Shown here in pieces: positions 8,508-19,107 of a stretch of 62,594 nt of DNA. The notes under the pieces are model-generated. The model searched no databases. It had not been told where the DNA came from and saw only the letters and a program-made list of their open reading frames with translations. The position numbers and the translations under genes are program-made. The DNA is from Dysgonomonas sp. 520. Lineage in GTDB: Bacteria > Bacteroidota > Bacteroidia > Bacteroidales > Dysgonomonadaceae. How positions within the stretch are numbered: position 1 is the first letter of the stretch; each line of letters opens with the position of its first letter. The stretch is from contig NZ_QVMP01000020.1 in assembly GCF_010501095.1 (NCBI RefSeq), positions 1 to 62,594 of the forward strand, given 5' to 3'.

Positions 8508-11500
8508 TTGCATAACTATGAAGTTTGGTATTGGCACAATGCCCACAATACGAAACAGAACGCTTACCATATTTTGGATGTTGTTGCCGAGGGATATCAA
8601 CCCAGGTTAATAAAATTCAGTTCAAACCCCTCATTAGGAGAACTTGACGAAACGGGCGGAATAACTATCACGTTAAGAAAAAAAACAGAAAAGTTACTAC
8701 AGCCTACCATCAAGCTTTGGACACAATCGGCCGAAGTGTTTGGAGAGAATGCTATTCTTCACACATTTGGCGATAGAACCTGGGGTCTGCATGCTGGATA
8801 TTGGTCTGAGCCAAAAAGGGCTTATGCCGGATGTTTCAAAGTAGGGAATGTATATAACATGCTCACCTACGACAACAAATTATTGACCGAGAAAGGCCGC
8901 AATTCTATCACTACATACGACCGCATGGCTGATACCCGAAATGCAGTGTTGAATGTAACAGTAGCACTCGAAAATGATCAAGTGCCTGAAGATTTCAAGT
9001 TGGTTACACCCAAAGGGGAGGTAGCACCTATAAATTACAAGTTGATAGAGCCTTCGGAATATGGAGTTTTTGAAACCACTTATGCCAATCTATCTTATCG
9101 GCTCAACGATGTGATTGATTATGGTAACGACGAAAACGGTGATCCGATTGCCGAGAATGCAGTTTTCCCCGATATCGAAGTAGATGGTAATGTGATTGCC
9201 GAGCTACCCGGATTGTTCAACGACGAAATCGACCCAAAAGTGTATGAAGATAACATCACACAAGAGTTGAAAGACCTTATCCAACTCAGTCCGGCTAAGT
9301 TCGATGTTAAGAGTATGACCGATGTGGCAAAAACCGGAGGTAATCAAGACAAAGCCTTCGAACGTGCCAATGAGCTTAATTTCTCTTTGCCCGACCCCAT
9401 TCCGTTCGAGTTTCAAACCCGCACCGAGGGCAACCGCTACTATCTGCGCGGTATTGTTTCGCATAACTTTATTAACGATGTACCGCTTGTAGGTCAGGCT
9501 AATATGGGAATGGAATTGCTGGGACGTGCCGACGAATTTGATGCGGCGTTCGACGAGCTGAAAGGTACAATTAGAATGCGTCCGAAAAACAGAACTCCAC
9601 GGCATAGTTCGGCAAATGCCTTTGCTGGGTTGCGTGGCTACATGGAAGGATACGGAGAGTACGACCCGTTGACACATTCGTACGAATACGGTATCAATGA
9701 GGGTGCTGTGTCTGTCGAACTTTCGGCAAGTGCATACGTAAAAGTTCCGCTCGCACTGCTTAATGTAGGCATTGGTGTAGACGGAGTTGTTTCGGCCACC
9801 ATGGGTATGAATAAACCCTCGGACGAGGACTGGAAACGACGTGTAAACAAAGCAAAATTCGACCTTTGGCTCGAAACGCAACTAAGCCTCGACGTCAGGG
9901 CTGATGTCAGCGCAGGCTTGGACATCGGAATTGCAGGCGTAGAAGTGGGGGTAACCGGTCGTGCAGGATTTAAAAACATGAATAAACTGGTGCTGAAACC
10001 TTATTTGCCATCGAGCGATAGCCAAAGTTTCACGGCAGGCGGAAAGTTTAATGTTTATGCCAACATGTATGCTTGGGCACATGCTTACTTCTTGTTCTGG
10101 TCGTGGGAAGACGAATGGAAAATATTCGATGTCAGCAAAACGTGGTACTATCCTAACAATAATACAAACCCGTATTTGCGAGACGCACCAAAACTACGTT
10201 CGGTAGCACAATCCTATCGTCGCAGTTCGCTGTCAATGCCTAACACAATTATTCAGGATATTGCGGCTAACGCTTATCCAAAGTATTTCGATTCGGGCAA
10301 TTCGTTAATGTTGAGTAATCTAAAAGAGTCTGCCGACCAAAACGACGATAGGGTTTCTGTTTATTCTTCAGGTAATATAAGTGATATGCTTCCCGAATCA
10401 ACGCTTCCCGCTTTCGGGTTCGACGTAGCAACTTCCGCTAACGGCGTATCGGTTGCCGCATACGAACAGGTAAACGAAGCTATTGGAAAGAAATCCGACA
10501 ATATTTCGCAAGAAACTTACATCAAAACCCAGTCGAACAATATGGACATATATGCGGCAATTAAAAATAATGGCGGCAATTGGCAAACTACCCAGCTGTC
10601 TGATGCCGGTATATCGTTGTCAGACCGCAAAACGGATATGGCGCCCAAAACTGCCGTATCGTCCGACGGAACAAAGGCTGCCGTAGTTTGGCGCAGTGGT
10701 TTTACCAAAGTTGATGCAGCAGGGGCAAGAGTTAGTGGCAACCTGAAGCTCTCTCGTTACGACGGAACATCGTGGAGCGCAAAGCCACTCGATCTTGGTG
10801 CTGCCGACAATCTTGCCGATTACAGTCTTGCCATTGACGGCGATTCGATTCTGATAGCGGCAATGCGTCTTGGAACCGATTCTATCGGTAAAATCAAATT
10901 AATTTATGTTTCGAAAGAAGACGAAATCAAACATATCGAAACCGGGCGCATCGGGCGTAAACCGCAAATTGTAAGTACAGGCGACAATTATTATGTCGGT
11001 TTTATGGGACAGAGTGCACAAAACGATACCACCAACATAAACGATATGTACTTGCTTGCAACAACGAAAAACGGACAAGCTATTGACAGTATTTCGGGTT
11101 TTGCAGGAATGACCAATAAAGTTTCGTTTGCCTACAAACTGCTTGCCGACCATTCGGCAACGGCTATAAAGGATTTGGCTATTCTTTACAATGCTACGAA
11201 AGTGGTAGGCGAAAGCGAGGTGCAAACTAGTCTTTATACAGTCAAACTGGACAAGCAGGACGGCAAAATCATAGCTTCCGAACCTCAAAGACTGCTGACT
11301 GTGCCCGACGAACAACTAATTATGAGTTTCGATGGTTACAAATCGGGCAATAGTATAAAAACGGTAGCCACTATCAGTAACGAATCTCACGGGGCAATAG
11401 TAGTGGAAGAACAGGTGATGTTTGAAAACAAAATAGCCTGTTTGTCGGAATCTTTCAATATGGCCGAAATAAAAGCCAACCAAGATGTGAACGTAGAGTT

Positions 11501-12398
11501 TGAGGTGAAAAATGCGGGCTTCAAGCCGGTAAGTTCGCTCGCTCTGACCATTGGCACAGGAGCAGAGCAAACCATGGTAATGGAAATAGCACCGGGCGAT
11601 GTACAGGTTTTACGTGGTACAACTACGATTCCGCTCGAAAATACCGATCCTGTAAATTACAGCATTACAGCTACCTTTGCCGACGGTTCGGACAATACCA
11701 CAACCGGTACGCTCGACCTGACTGCCTTCATGATGAAAGTTGATCTTGTTTCGCTCAAAAATACCGCTACCGAAAATACAGCAGTAGTGAGAATCGTAAA
11801 CAATTCGTCAACGCCGCTTACATCTCAATACGAAATAACGGTTGGTATTTATGAAGATATTTTTGGCGAAAAGCTTTATTCGGGAACCACGCTGAAAACT
11901 CTCCCTGCTTCGGATCTCTACACCGACGGCACAGCAAAAATAGCAACAGCAGCGTTTAGTATTCCTACGGTTGACGAAACGAGAAGCGTGTATGCTATTG
12001 CTAAAGTGAAGAAGGGAACTTCCGGCAACTTGCGGGCAGCAACAAGCGAAGCGGAAGACGTTGAACAAGCCGAAAAGAACTATACGAGCATACAGTTGTT
12101 CCCGATAGCGAGCAATTCGATAACAACAAATATAAAAACTCCTGAAGCAACAGATAAAAAGGAAAATGGCTTGTGGATTTATCCTAATCCGGTAAGAACA
12201 ATGCTGCATATTGTTGACAATGGACAACTGCCTAAAGAAAATCTGAAAGTTGAAATTGTGGATATTAACGGAATAACAGTGTTCTCTCAAACTTTCTCTT
12301 CTTATCAAACGCAGCTTTCTATCAATGTAGCTTCCTTGACACCGGGCATTTATATTGTGAAAGCCGGCGAATGGACCAGGAAGTTTATGAAGGAATAA
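8508..12398 (+). pseudogene. Large T9SS surface protein, fragment 4 with C-terminal sorting domain
   Basis: This 1,296-codon remainder of the surface protein has no signal peptide of its own. The middle part (about residues 450-560) has short hydrophobic, beta-like repeats. Residues about 600-1000 resemble repeated propeller or beta-sandwich segments, and a CARDB-like module follows at about residues 1040-1110 (VEFEVKNAGFKPVSSLALTI). The last 75 residues are a classic type A T9SS sorting domain: GLWIYPNPVR, VEIVDINGITVFSQ, LTPGIYIVKAGEWTRKFMKE. Without the upstream signal peptide the product could not be exported, so an intact open frame here does not mean a working protein. The intact protein would have been anchored at or released from the cell surface. 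Sensor or adhesin roles are speculative. Confidence 0.7.
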
Positions 12399-12442
12399 TC
12401 AAAACCGTAATTTTCGGAAGATTATCGAAGTTACTAAAGCAA

Positions 12443-12471
12443 CAGGGGCTGTCCTATATGGACAGCCCCTG
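12443..12471 (+). terminator. Bidirectional terminator hairpin
   Basis: Perfect 12-bp arms caggggctgtcc (12443-12454) and ggacagcccctg (12460-12471) close a 5-nt loop and precede an AT-rich run. It sits between the convergent surface-protein gene and dnaJ. Confidence 0.85.
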
Positions 12472-12497
12472 CTATTTTATTACACTATATTGTTCTA

Positions 12498-13640
12498 TCA
12501 ATCGAACATTCGTCTGAAATGGCTGAATATTTTATCCTTGATTGACTTATTCGGCTGAAAGTTCGGTGAATTTTCCAACCCCGAAAGAGTGGCTTTCTCG
12601 CTGTCGTTGAGCTTTTCGGGAATATACACACTTACGTTTATCAGCAAATCACCCGTACCATAACGGTTTATACTGGGTAAGCCCTTGTTTCTCAAACGTA
12701 AAACCTTTCCGGGCTGTGTTCCCGGCTCGATATTCACTTTCACTTTTCCGTCTATCGTGGGCACTTCCACACTACCTCCCAGAGCGGCAGTGGAAACACT
12801 CAGCAACAAGTTGTAGACAACATCATTGTCGTCACGCAGCAATTCGGGATGCTTTTCCTCTTCAACCAGAATCAGCAAATCGCCATTGATCCCCCCATGA
12901 CGGGCAGCGTTTCCTTTTCCACTCATCGAAAGCTGCATACCTTCTGCAACTCCCGCAGGAATATTTAATGTAACAACTTCATCTTCTTTTACAATACCTT
13001 CACCCGAACAATGAGTACATTTCTTTGTAATAATTTTACCTTCGCCACCACAAGTAGGACATGTAGCCTGAGTTTGCATTTGCCCAAGAATAGTGTTCAT
13101 GACACGGGTGGTGACACCCGAACCGTTACAAGTGGTACAAGTAGTGAAAGCAGTTCCATCTTCCGCTCCTGTTCCCTTACAATAAGAACAGGCAACATAT
13201 CTTTTCAGTTTTATTTTTTTCTCTACACCCGTAGCTATTTCTTTCAGCGACAATTTCACTTTCACTCGCAGGTCGGAACCTCTATTCATCCGACGACCGC
13301 CACCGCCGCCGTTACCAAAGCCAAAATGACCACCGAAAATATCCCCGAACTGAGAGAATATATCATCCATGGAAAATCCTCCGCCACTGAATCCACCGCC
13401 AAAACCACCGGGCGCATTATGTCCGAACTGGTCATATCTGGCTCGTTTTTGCTCATCGCTAAGCACATCGTAAGCCTCTGCTGCCTCCTTAAATTTTTCT
13501 TCGGCAGTAGGGTCGTCCGGATTTTTATCGGGGTGATATTGTATCGCTTTTTTCTTGTATGCTTTCTTTATCTCCTCAGCCGTAGCGTTTTTAGGCACTT
13601 CCAGGATTTCGTAATAGTCTCTTTTCTCTGTATTTGTCAT
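12498..13640 (-). CDS. dnaJ: Chaperone protein DnaJ
   Basis: Hsp40 co-chaperone that delivers unfolded clients to DnaK and stimulates its ATPase. The J domain spans residues about 5-72 with the essential HPD in [11 protein letters not shown] Gly/Phe-rich linker (about 76-125) follows. The zinc-binding centre has four CxxCxGxG motifs: [24 protein letters not shown] and CTHCSGEG. The C-terminal substrate-binding domains fill the rest. At 380 residues it is full length. It lies 17 nt downstream of grpE on the same strand, so the two form a heat-shock operon. I see no CIRCE operator upstream. Confidence 0.98.
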   Translation of the reverse strand: MTNTEKRDYYEILEVPKNATAEEIKKAYKKKAIQYHPDKNPDDPTAEEKFKEAAEAYDVLSDEQKRARYDQFGHNAPGGFGGGFSGGGFSMDDIFSQFGDIFGGHFGFGNGGGGGRRMNRGSDLRVKVKLSLKEIATGVEKKIKLKRYVACSYCKGTGAEDGTAFTTCTTCNGSGVTTRVMNTILGQMQTQATCPTCGGEGKIITKKCTHCSGEGIVKEDEVVTLNIPAGVAEGMQLSMSGKGNAARHGGINGDLLILVEEEKHPELLRDDNDVVYNLLLSVSTAALGGSVEVPTIDGKVKVNIEPGTQPGKVLRLRNKGLPSINRYGTGDLLINVSVYIPEKLNDSEKATLSGLENSPNFQPNKSIKDKIFSHFRRMFD

Positions 13641-13657
13641 TTGTCAGTTAGTCTTAT

Positions 13658-14224
13658 TTATTTAGCAACAATCACTTTAGGATAACGTATAACCTTGTCT
13701 CCCAAAACATAGCCTTTCTGAACGCAATCTACGATCGTATCTTTTTGGCTGTCATCTTGTGCAGGAATTGTTGTTAACGCTTCATGCTTGTCAACATCGA
13801 AAGGCTGCCCCACGGTTTCAATTTCTTTTACTCCATGTTTGTTGAGGAACGCCACAAACTTGTTATGAATAAGTCCGACACCCTCTTTCACGGCGTCCAG
13901 ATTTTCAGCCTTACCAATAGTTTCGATAGCTCTTTCAAAATCGTCGAGCACAGGCAAAATATCAGACAAAACCCTTTCGCCTCCCGACTTTATGAGCTCT
14001 GCCTTTTCCTTCAACGTTCTCTTTCTGTAGTTGTCAAACTCGGCATGCAAACGCAGATATGAATTGTTCAACTCATCGTACTTTGTCTGCAAATCAACTT
14101 CTCCTGTTTCAGACATATTGTCACTATTAGCTTCTTCTGTTTCGGTTTCCGACTGATTATTTGTCAGGTTTTCATCTTTAACCTCATCGTCGGAAACAAA
14201 CTCCTGTTTCTTTCCCTCTGTCAT
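13658..14224 (-). CDS. grpE: Nucleotide exchange factor GrpE
   Basis: DnaK nucleotide exchange factor, which releases ADP to reset the chaperone cycle. It has an acidic, probably disordered N-terminus (residues 1-45), a long coiled-coil dimerisation helix (about 48-110, LHAEFDNYRKRTLKEK), and a C-terminal beta domain ending with the family signature (HEALTTIPAQDD, YVLGDKVIRYPKVIVAK). The length of 188 residues is normal. It is first gene of the grpE-dnaJ pair. No consensus promoter is obvious in the AT-rich upstream DNA. Confidence 0.97.
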   Translation of the reverse strand: MTEGKKQEFVSDDEVKDENLTNNQSETETEEANSDNMSETGEVDLQTKYDELNNSYLRLHAEFDNYRKRTLKEKAELIKSGGERVLSDILPVLDDFERAIETIGKAENLDAVKEGVGLIHNKFVAFLNKHGVKEIETVGQPFDVDKHEALTTIPAQDDSQKDTIVDCVQKGYVLGDKVIRYPKVIVAK

Positions 14225-14398
14225 GTCTTTATATCTTATTCTAATATATTTTCTTAATCGTATTACTCATTTTATCCCTATCACAACAAATACTTTGCCA
14301 AACACCCCAAATCAGAACATATAAATAGCAGATATAACTTTTTAAAGCTAAATTGGCAAAACTTTCAACAAAATACCATTCATTAACGTTTACTTATC

Positions 14399-14430
14399 TT
14401 GATAGTAACAACAAAATCTTAGTATCTTTG
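14399..14430 (+). promoter_or_regulatory. Promoter candidate upstream of permease
   Basis: TTG at 14399-14401 and TATCTTTG at 14423-14430 fit the Bacteroidetes -33/-7 pattern with 21 nt between them. It points toward the permease gene at 14764, leaving a leader of about 325 nt that now contains a family A element (14562-14702). Confidence 0.5.
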
Positions 14431-14561
14431 TATGGGTAAAGATATTTGCTTTATATTTTAGTTAAAAGTTACTTCATCCTGCGGATAGTTACGAGTAAAC
14501 GAGTGGGCTTACACATCACAAAATTTGCAACCTGTTTACTTGCAACACGTAATGTAATTAA

Positions 14562-14702
14562 TGAAGTCATCTAGACTTTTTAAATTATACTTAATTTTTG
14601 AGTTTTTGTCATGTTGAACGTAGTGAAACATCTAAAAAACAGATCCTTCGATACTCTCAGGATGACAAAATTGAATAAAACGAAAAAGTCTAGACGGTTT
14701 CA
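14562..14702 (+). mobile_element. MITE-like element family A, copy 2 (complete)
   Basis: A 141-bp element. Left end tgaagtcatctagacttttt and right end aaaaagtctagacggtttca are imperfect inverted repeats with a perfect 12-bp core (tctagacttttt/aaaaagtctaga). The interior holds a second imperfect hairpin whose arms begin tttttgtcatgttgaacg and end atactctcaggatgacaaaa. It has no coding capacity. It sits inside the long leader of the permease gene. Confidence 0.8.
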
Positions 14703-14714
14703 ATATAAAAAAAC

Positions 14715-14728
14715 AGGTCTGCGACCTT
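14715..14728 (+). repeat. Short palindrome aggtctgcgacctt
   Basis: The 14-nt palindrome recurs in inverse form at 58896-58910 after the AMP nucleosidase gene, where it is followed by a T-run. Here no T-run follows. It may be a mobile terminator-like repeat. Confidence 0.4.
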
Positions 14729-14763
14729 AACGAAATAAGAATTTTCAAAAAGTATAAAAAATA

Positions 14764-16659
14764 ATGGCACAATTGTTTTTAGGACTTGGGGAGTTTTTCA
14801 CCCCGATGAAAATAACGTTACTCATATTGTTATTGGCATCTATATTCTTTATGAGGGGCAAAGTACGCTCCGACCTTGTTGCGCTCTGTGCTCTTTTGGC
14901 TTTAATGCTCACAAACATACTGACCCCGTCGGAAGCATTGTCAGGATTTTCGAACTCGGTGGTTATTATGATGGTCGGACTATTTGTTGTGGGGGGAGGT
15001 ATCTTCCGCACAGGTCTGGCGAAAATGATAAGCAGTAAAATATTGAGCCTTGCCGGAAGCAGCGAAACCAGACTTTTTGTATTGGTTATGATTGTTACCG
15101 CCTCAATCGGGGCATTTGTCAGTAACACCGGAACAGTTGCCGTTATGATTCCCATTGTGGTGAGTATGGCTGCACAGGCAAACATTTCGTCACGCAGGCT
15201 GCTTATGCCTCTTGCCTTTGCCAGCAGTATGGGTATACTGACACTTATCAGTACCCCGCCCAATATGGTTATTCAGGAAAAACTAATCGAATACGATTTC
15301 GAACCCCTGGCTTTTTTCGACTTCACTCCCGTGGGATTGATAGCACTAAGTGTAGGCATTGTTTTACTATATTTCCTTAGCAAATGGTTTCTTTCGAGCG
15401 ACGAAAGCTCTTCAGCTAAAGACAAACAAGGCAAATCGTTAGACGACCTGATCAAGGAATACAACATTTCCCAGACACTCTATGTGTTGCATATAGAAGA
15501 AAAATCGCCGATAGCCGGATTCACGTTAAAAGAACTGAAAATAGCCAGTATTTACAACATAAATATCTCAAAAATAAGCCGTCTGGTGAAACCCTCTCGT
15601 TTGTCTCGCCCCACCATCAGCGAAGAAATGGCAGGCCCGAACACAATGGTAAACGTAGGAGACAGGCTCTATTGCACAGGTAAAAAAGAAGACATCGAAC
15701 GCTTTGCACAGGAAGCCGGACTCACAATAAAAGATACAGCAGCAAAAGAAGAAGGCTCTTTTTCCGACTTTCAGAACATTGGTGTGGCAGAAGTATTCAT
15801 CATGCCCAGTTCACGCCTCATAAACAGACGGATATCGGACACAAATTTCAGAGAAGAATATAACGTGAATATTATCGGGATACAGCACAACAACAAGTAT
15901 ATGACCGATGATTTTCAGAATATGAAACTGCAATCGGGCGACGCCCTCCTTATTCAGGGAACGTGGGATAAGATAGCCAGTATCGGAAAAACAAGGCAGA
16001 ACGACCTTGTCCTCGTCGGTCAGCCGTTGGAAGAAGCCAAGAAAGTGACTCTTGACAACAAAGCCCCTATTGCCGCAACGATAATGATTTTCATGGTATT
16101 GGCAATGGTATTGAACATCGTACCGGCGGTTACCGCCGTGATGATAGCCGCCGTACTTATGGTTGTTACGGGTTGCCTTCGCAACATGGAGGAAGCATAC
16201 AATAACATAAACTGGGAAAGCGTTGTCCTCATTGCGGCAATGATGCCCATGTCGCTAGCTTTTGAGAAAACGGGTGCGGCAGCACTCATTTCGGAAGGAT
16301 TGGTTAACAATCTGGGGCAATATGGCGAATATGCCCTTCTGGCAGGAATATATTTCGGGACATCCATCCTGACAATGTTTATAAGCAATACGGCAACAGC
16401 CGTACTTTTCGCCCCCATCGCCATGAGCGCAGCTTTAGGAATGGGATGCGAGCCCTATCCGTTCTTGTTTGCCGTAACGGTTGCCGCCAGCATGTGTTTT
16501 GCAAGTCCTTTCTCTACGCCGCCCAACGCCTTGGTTATGTCGGCCGGAAAATATACGTTCATGGATTATGTGAAAGTAGGATTGCCATTGCAAATCATTA
16601 TGGGTATTGTAATGATCTTCGTATTGCCTCTGCTTTTCCCTTTTCATAAAGCTGTTTAA
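14764..16659 (+). CDS. SLC13/DASS-family permease with RCK_C domains
   Basis: Inner-membrane secondary transporter of the divalent anion/sodium symporter superfamily, probably carrying sulfate or dicarboxylates. The N-terminal half (about residues 1-215) has several transmembrane helices with the SNT-type motif in VSNTGTVAVMIP. A cytoplasmic insert at about residues 235-415 contains two TrkA-C/RCK_C domains (GFTLKELKIASIYNINISKI and RRISDTNFREEYNVNIIGI). The C-terminal half repeats the transmembrane fold with SNTATAVLFAP and a final helix. At 631 residues it is typical of YfbS-like permeases. Its expression may be affected by the element in its leader. The substrate cannot be told from sequence. 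Confidence 0.88.
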   Translation: MAQLFLGLGEFFTPMKITLLILLLASIFFMRGKVRSDLVALCALLALMLTNILTPSEALSGFSNSVVIMMVGLFVVGGGIFRTGLAKMISSKILSLAGSSETRLFVLVMIVTASIGAFVSNTGTVAVMIPIVVSMAAQANISSRRLLMPLAFASSMGILTLISTPPNMVIQEKLIEYDFEPLAFFDFTPVGLIALSVGIVLLYFLSKWFLSSDESSSAKDKQGKSLDDLIKEYNISQTLYVLHIEEKSPIAGFTLKELKIASIYNINISKISRLVKPSRLSRPTISEEMAGPNTMVNVGDRLYCTGKKEDIERFAQEAGLTIKDTAAKEEGSFSDFQNIGVAEVFIMPSSRLINRRISDTNFREEYNVNIIGIQHNNKYMTDDFQNMKLQSGDALLIQGTWDKIASIGKTRQNDLVLVGQPLEEAKKVTLDNKAPIAATIMIFMVLAMVLNIVPAVTAVMIAAVLMVVTGCLRNMEEAYNNINWESVVLIAAMMPMSLAFEKTGAAALISEGLVNNLGQYGEYALLAGIYFGTSILTMFISNTATAVLFAPIAMSAALGMGCEPYPFLFAVTVAASMCFASPFSTPPNALVMSAGKYTFMDYVKVGLPLQIIMGIVMIFVLPLLFPFHKAV

Positions 16660-16812
16660 AGGCAGAAAGCTAAATTTTCACAACCATTTTTTTGTTTAAT
16701 TGCAAAAAATGTCATTTATTTGTAGTTACTATTAAAAAATATTTATTGTATCATCTTCAATTTTTACGCCTATTGACAAACATTACTCTTTGATTTTTAA
16801 ACAAAAAAGGTA

Positions 16813-17409
16813 ATGAATACTATGTTGGAAATGATGACCGACGAAGAGTTGGTAAAGTCATATTCTGTGGGAAATAATAGTGCGTTCGACTGTCTTCTGG
16901 AGAGGCATAAGAAGTATATATATAACTATGTCCTTTTTATAATCAAAAACAAGGAACTGACAGAAGATATTTTCCAGGAAACTTTTATTAAAGCCATTAC
17001 AACCATCAAACAGGGACGATATACCGAAAACGGTAAATTTCGTGCCTGGATCACCCGTATTGCCCATAATCTGATAATAGACCACTTCCGTCAGGAAAAA
17101 AGTGAAAACACAGTATCGAACGATGAAGTGCAAGTAGACTTGTTCAACAACATGACACTTTGCGACATAACCATCGAGGAAAGGTTGATCAACGCTCAGA
17201 TAACTCAGGACGTGAAAAAACTGATCCAATTTTTGCCCGACAATCAGCGCGAAGTGTTGGAGATGCGCTATTATCAGGATTTGAGTTTCAAGGAAATATC
17301 CGAACTCACCGGTGTAAGCATCAATACTGCATTGGGACGTATGCGCTATGCAATATTGAACATGCGGAAAATGGCGGAAGAAAACAAAATGATATTAACA
17401 ATAGACTAA
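16813..17409 (+). CDS. ECF-type RNA polymerase sigma factor
   Basis: Alternative sigma-70 family factor. Region 2 spans residues about 22-95 (DIFQETFIKAI, then FRAWITRIAHNLIIDHFR). Region 4 spans about 135-190 (FLPDNQREVLEMRYYQDLSF, then EISELTGVSINTALGRM). At 198 residues it is a normal ECF length. The start is supported by an A/G-rich site (aaaaaaggta) just before the ATG. No anti-sigma factor is adjacent. The gldD gene follows after 56 nt, so the two may be cotranscribed. Confidence 0.92.
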   Translation: MNTMLEMMTDEELVKSYSVGNNSAFDCLLERHKKYIYNYVLFIIKNKELTEDIFQETFIKAITTIKQGRYTENGKFRAWITRIAHNLIIDHFRQEKSENTVSNDEVQVDLFNNMTLCDITIEERLINAQITQDVKKLIQFLPDNQREVLEMRYYQDLSFKEISELTGVSINTALGRMRYAILNMRKMAEENKMILTID

Positions 17410-17465
17410 GGCCGATCTTTATAAGTTTTAAAAAGTAAGTTATAAGTTATACTAATATTTGCCCG

Positions 17466-18038
17466 GTGAAAAAATATATTTCAATAATTATCTTTTTCAT
17501 ATCCATAACTTACAGTTGCTCCGAGTATACTCCAAAACCCATCGGATATAACCGGATAGAAAAATCGCAATATGGTTACAAAAACTACAAAACTTCCGAT
17601 TTTTCTCTACTTTTTCCCGAAATTTCCGACATAAAAGAGATAAAAAGCGACATATCCGTCGGTCATTGGTTCAATATTGAATATCCGAACTACCATGCCA
17701 GCATACACTGCTCGTACACTCCGGTGAAAAACAAAACCGACTTGAAAAAGTTACTCGAAGACAGTTACCGTCTGGTCTATTCCCACTCCATTGTGGCCGA
17801 AGACATAAGCTCGTCTCTATACGATGACCCTCTGCGAAAGGTATCCGCTACCATTTACAACATTGAGGGCAATGCCGCCACCCCACTCCAATTTTATGCA
17901 ACCGACAGCACAAAACACTTCTTCAGAGGATCGCTATACTTCAATCATAAAGTCAACCCCGACTCCATTGCCCCTGTGGTAGAATACGTAAGGGAGGATA
18001 TTATGAAAATCATCGAAACCATTTCGTGGACAAATTAG
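17466..18038 (+). CDS. gldD: Gliding motility lipoprotein GldD
   Basis: Lipoprotein of the GldD family, needed for gliding in flavobacteria and widely kept in non-gliding Bacteroidetes. A lipoprotein signal with cysteine at about residue 18 (ITYSCSEYTPKP) is followed by the family core (GYNRIEKSQYGYKNYKT, WFNIEYPNYHASIHCSY). The start codon is GTG at 17466. The length of 190 residues is typical. In this organism it may support envelope processes linked to the T9SS whose sorting domains occur in the window; that is inference. Confidence 0.9.
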   Translation: MKKYISIIIFFISITYSCSEYTPKPIGYNRIEKSQYGYKNYKTSDFSLLFPEISDIKEIKSDISVGHWFNIEYPNYHASIHCSYTPVKNKTDLKKLLEDSYRLVYSHSIVAEDISSSLYDDPLRKVSATIYNIEGNAATPLQFYATDSTKHFFRGSLYFNHKVNPDSIAPVVEYVREDIMKIIETISWTN

Positions 18039-18083
18039 TTGCATCCGAAAACCGCATCTCTTTTTTCATCTGAATGTTTTACC

Positions 18084-18091
18084 TAACTTTG
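18084..18091 (+). promoter_or_regulatory. -7 promoter element TAACTTTG
   Basis: TAACTTTG matches the Bacteroidetes TAnnTTTG -7 element and lies 34 nt before the polyprenyl synthase start. The upstream element is T-rich but not a clear TTTG. Confidence 0.5.
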
Positions 18092-18125
18092 CACTCCATG
18101 TAAAACCGATTAATAAAAAAAGATT

Positions 18126-19100
18126 ATGCGCCAATACAATTTCAACGAAATATTAGAAATCCTGAACAAACAGATAGAAAATATTGAGTTCAACGAAAAA
18201 CCTCAATCTCTGTTCGAACCAATCAGCTATATTTTAGCACTTGGAGGTAAGCGTGTCAGACCGGCATTAGCATTAATGGCATACAATCTGTATAAAGACA
18301 ATCTGGCGGAGGTTCAACCGATAGCCGCTGCCATCGAAATATTTCACAATTTCACACTGTTGCACGACGATTTGATGGACCGGGCAGATATGCGCCGTGG
18401 AAAAGACGCTGTTCACATTAAATGGAACGACAATGCCGCCATCTTATCGGGAGACGAAATGCTCATCGAAGCCTATAAGGAACTGGCTAAAACAAGAAAA
18501 GACGTGCTTTCGCCTGTTCTCGATTTGTTCTCGAAAACAGCAACCGAAGTTTGTTGCGGTCAGCAGTACGACATGGAATTTGAGAAACGCATGGATGTTA
18601 CCGTTGACGAATATCTGGAAATGATACGCCTGAAAACGGCCGTATTGCTAGGTTGTGCGCTGAAAGAAGGAGCCATGATAGCTGGAGCATCGGATCAGGA
18701 TGCAGACGCACTCTACGATTTCGGGATAAATATAGGTCTTGCCTTTCAGTTGAAAGACGACTTGCTAGACGTATATGGCGACCCTGCTACCTTCGGAAAG
18801 AAAATAGGTGGCGATATTCTTTGCAATAAGAAAACATATTTATTTATCAATGCTTTGCAAGATGAAGAATCTTACAAGAAGTTGACTCCTTGGTTAGAAA
18901 AAACCGATTTTGCGGAAGCTGAAAAAATAAAAGCCGTAACAGAAATTTACAATCAACTGAATCTGAAAGAAAAATCGGAAAAACTAATTCAGGAATATTA
19001 TAAAAAGGGAGTATCTTCTTTAAATAAAGTTTCGGTAGGCGAAGAACAAAAAGCCGAATTATACAAGTTCGCAGAAAACCTGATGTTCCGCAATTCATAA
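18126..19100 (+). CDS. Polyprenyl diphosphate synthase
   Basis: Trans-isoprenyl diphosphate synthase that elongates IPP onto an allylic primer, probably making the menaquinone side chain or a related all-trans prenyl chain. The first aspartate-rich motif is in LLHDDLMDRADMRRG (about residues 78-92) and the second in LKDDLLDVYGD (about 218-228). A GGKRVRP IPP-binding motif is near residue 40. The length of 324 residues is typical. It is 7 nt upstream of tatD, so they are probably cotranscribed. The chain length is not predictable with confidence. Confidence 0.93.
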   Translation: MRQYNFNEILEILNKQIENIEFNEKPQSLFEPISYILALGGKRVRPALALMAYNLYKDNLAEVQPIAAAIEIFHNFTLLHDDLMDRADMRRGKDAVHIKWNDNAAILSGDEMLIEAYKELAKTRKDVLSPVLDLFSKTATEVCCGQQYDMEFEKRMDVTVDEYLEMIRLKTAVLLGCALKEGAMIAGASDQDADALYDFGINIGLAFQLKDDLLDVYGDPATFGKKIGGDILCNKKTYLFINALQDEESYKKLTPWLEKTDFAEAEKIKAVTEIYNQLNLKEKSEKLIQEYYKKGVSSLNKVSVGEEQKAELYKFAENLMFRNS

Positions 19101-19107
19101 TACTGCA

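Noticed and set aside
9204-9881. Open frame of 225 codons on the minus strand inside the large surface gene
   Set aside because: Antisense shadow without domain, ribosome site or promoter.
13011-13685. Open frame of 224 codons on the plus strand opposite dnaJ
   Set aside because: It is fully antisense to the conserved cysteine-motif and J-domain coding region; a shadow frame.
14715-14728. Terminator in front of the permease gene
   Set aside because: The palindrome has only 5-6 bp arms and no T-run on either side in the relevant direction, so it is recorded as a repeat only.
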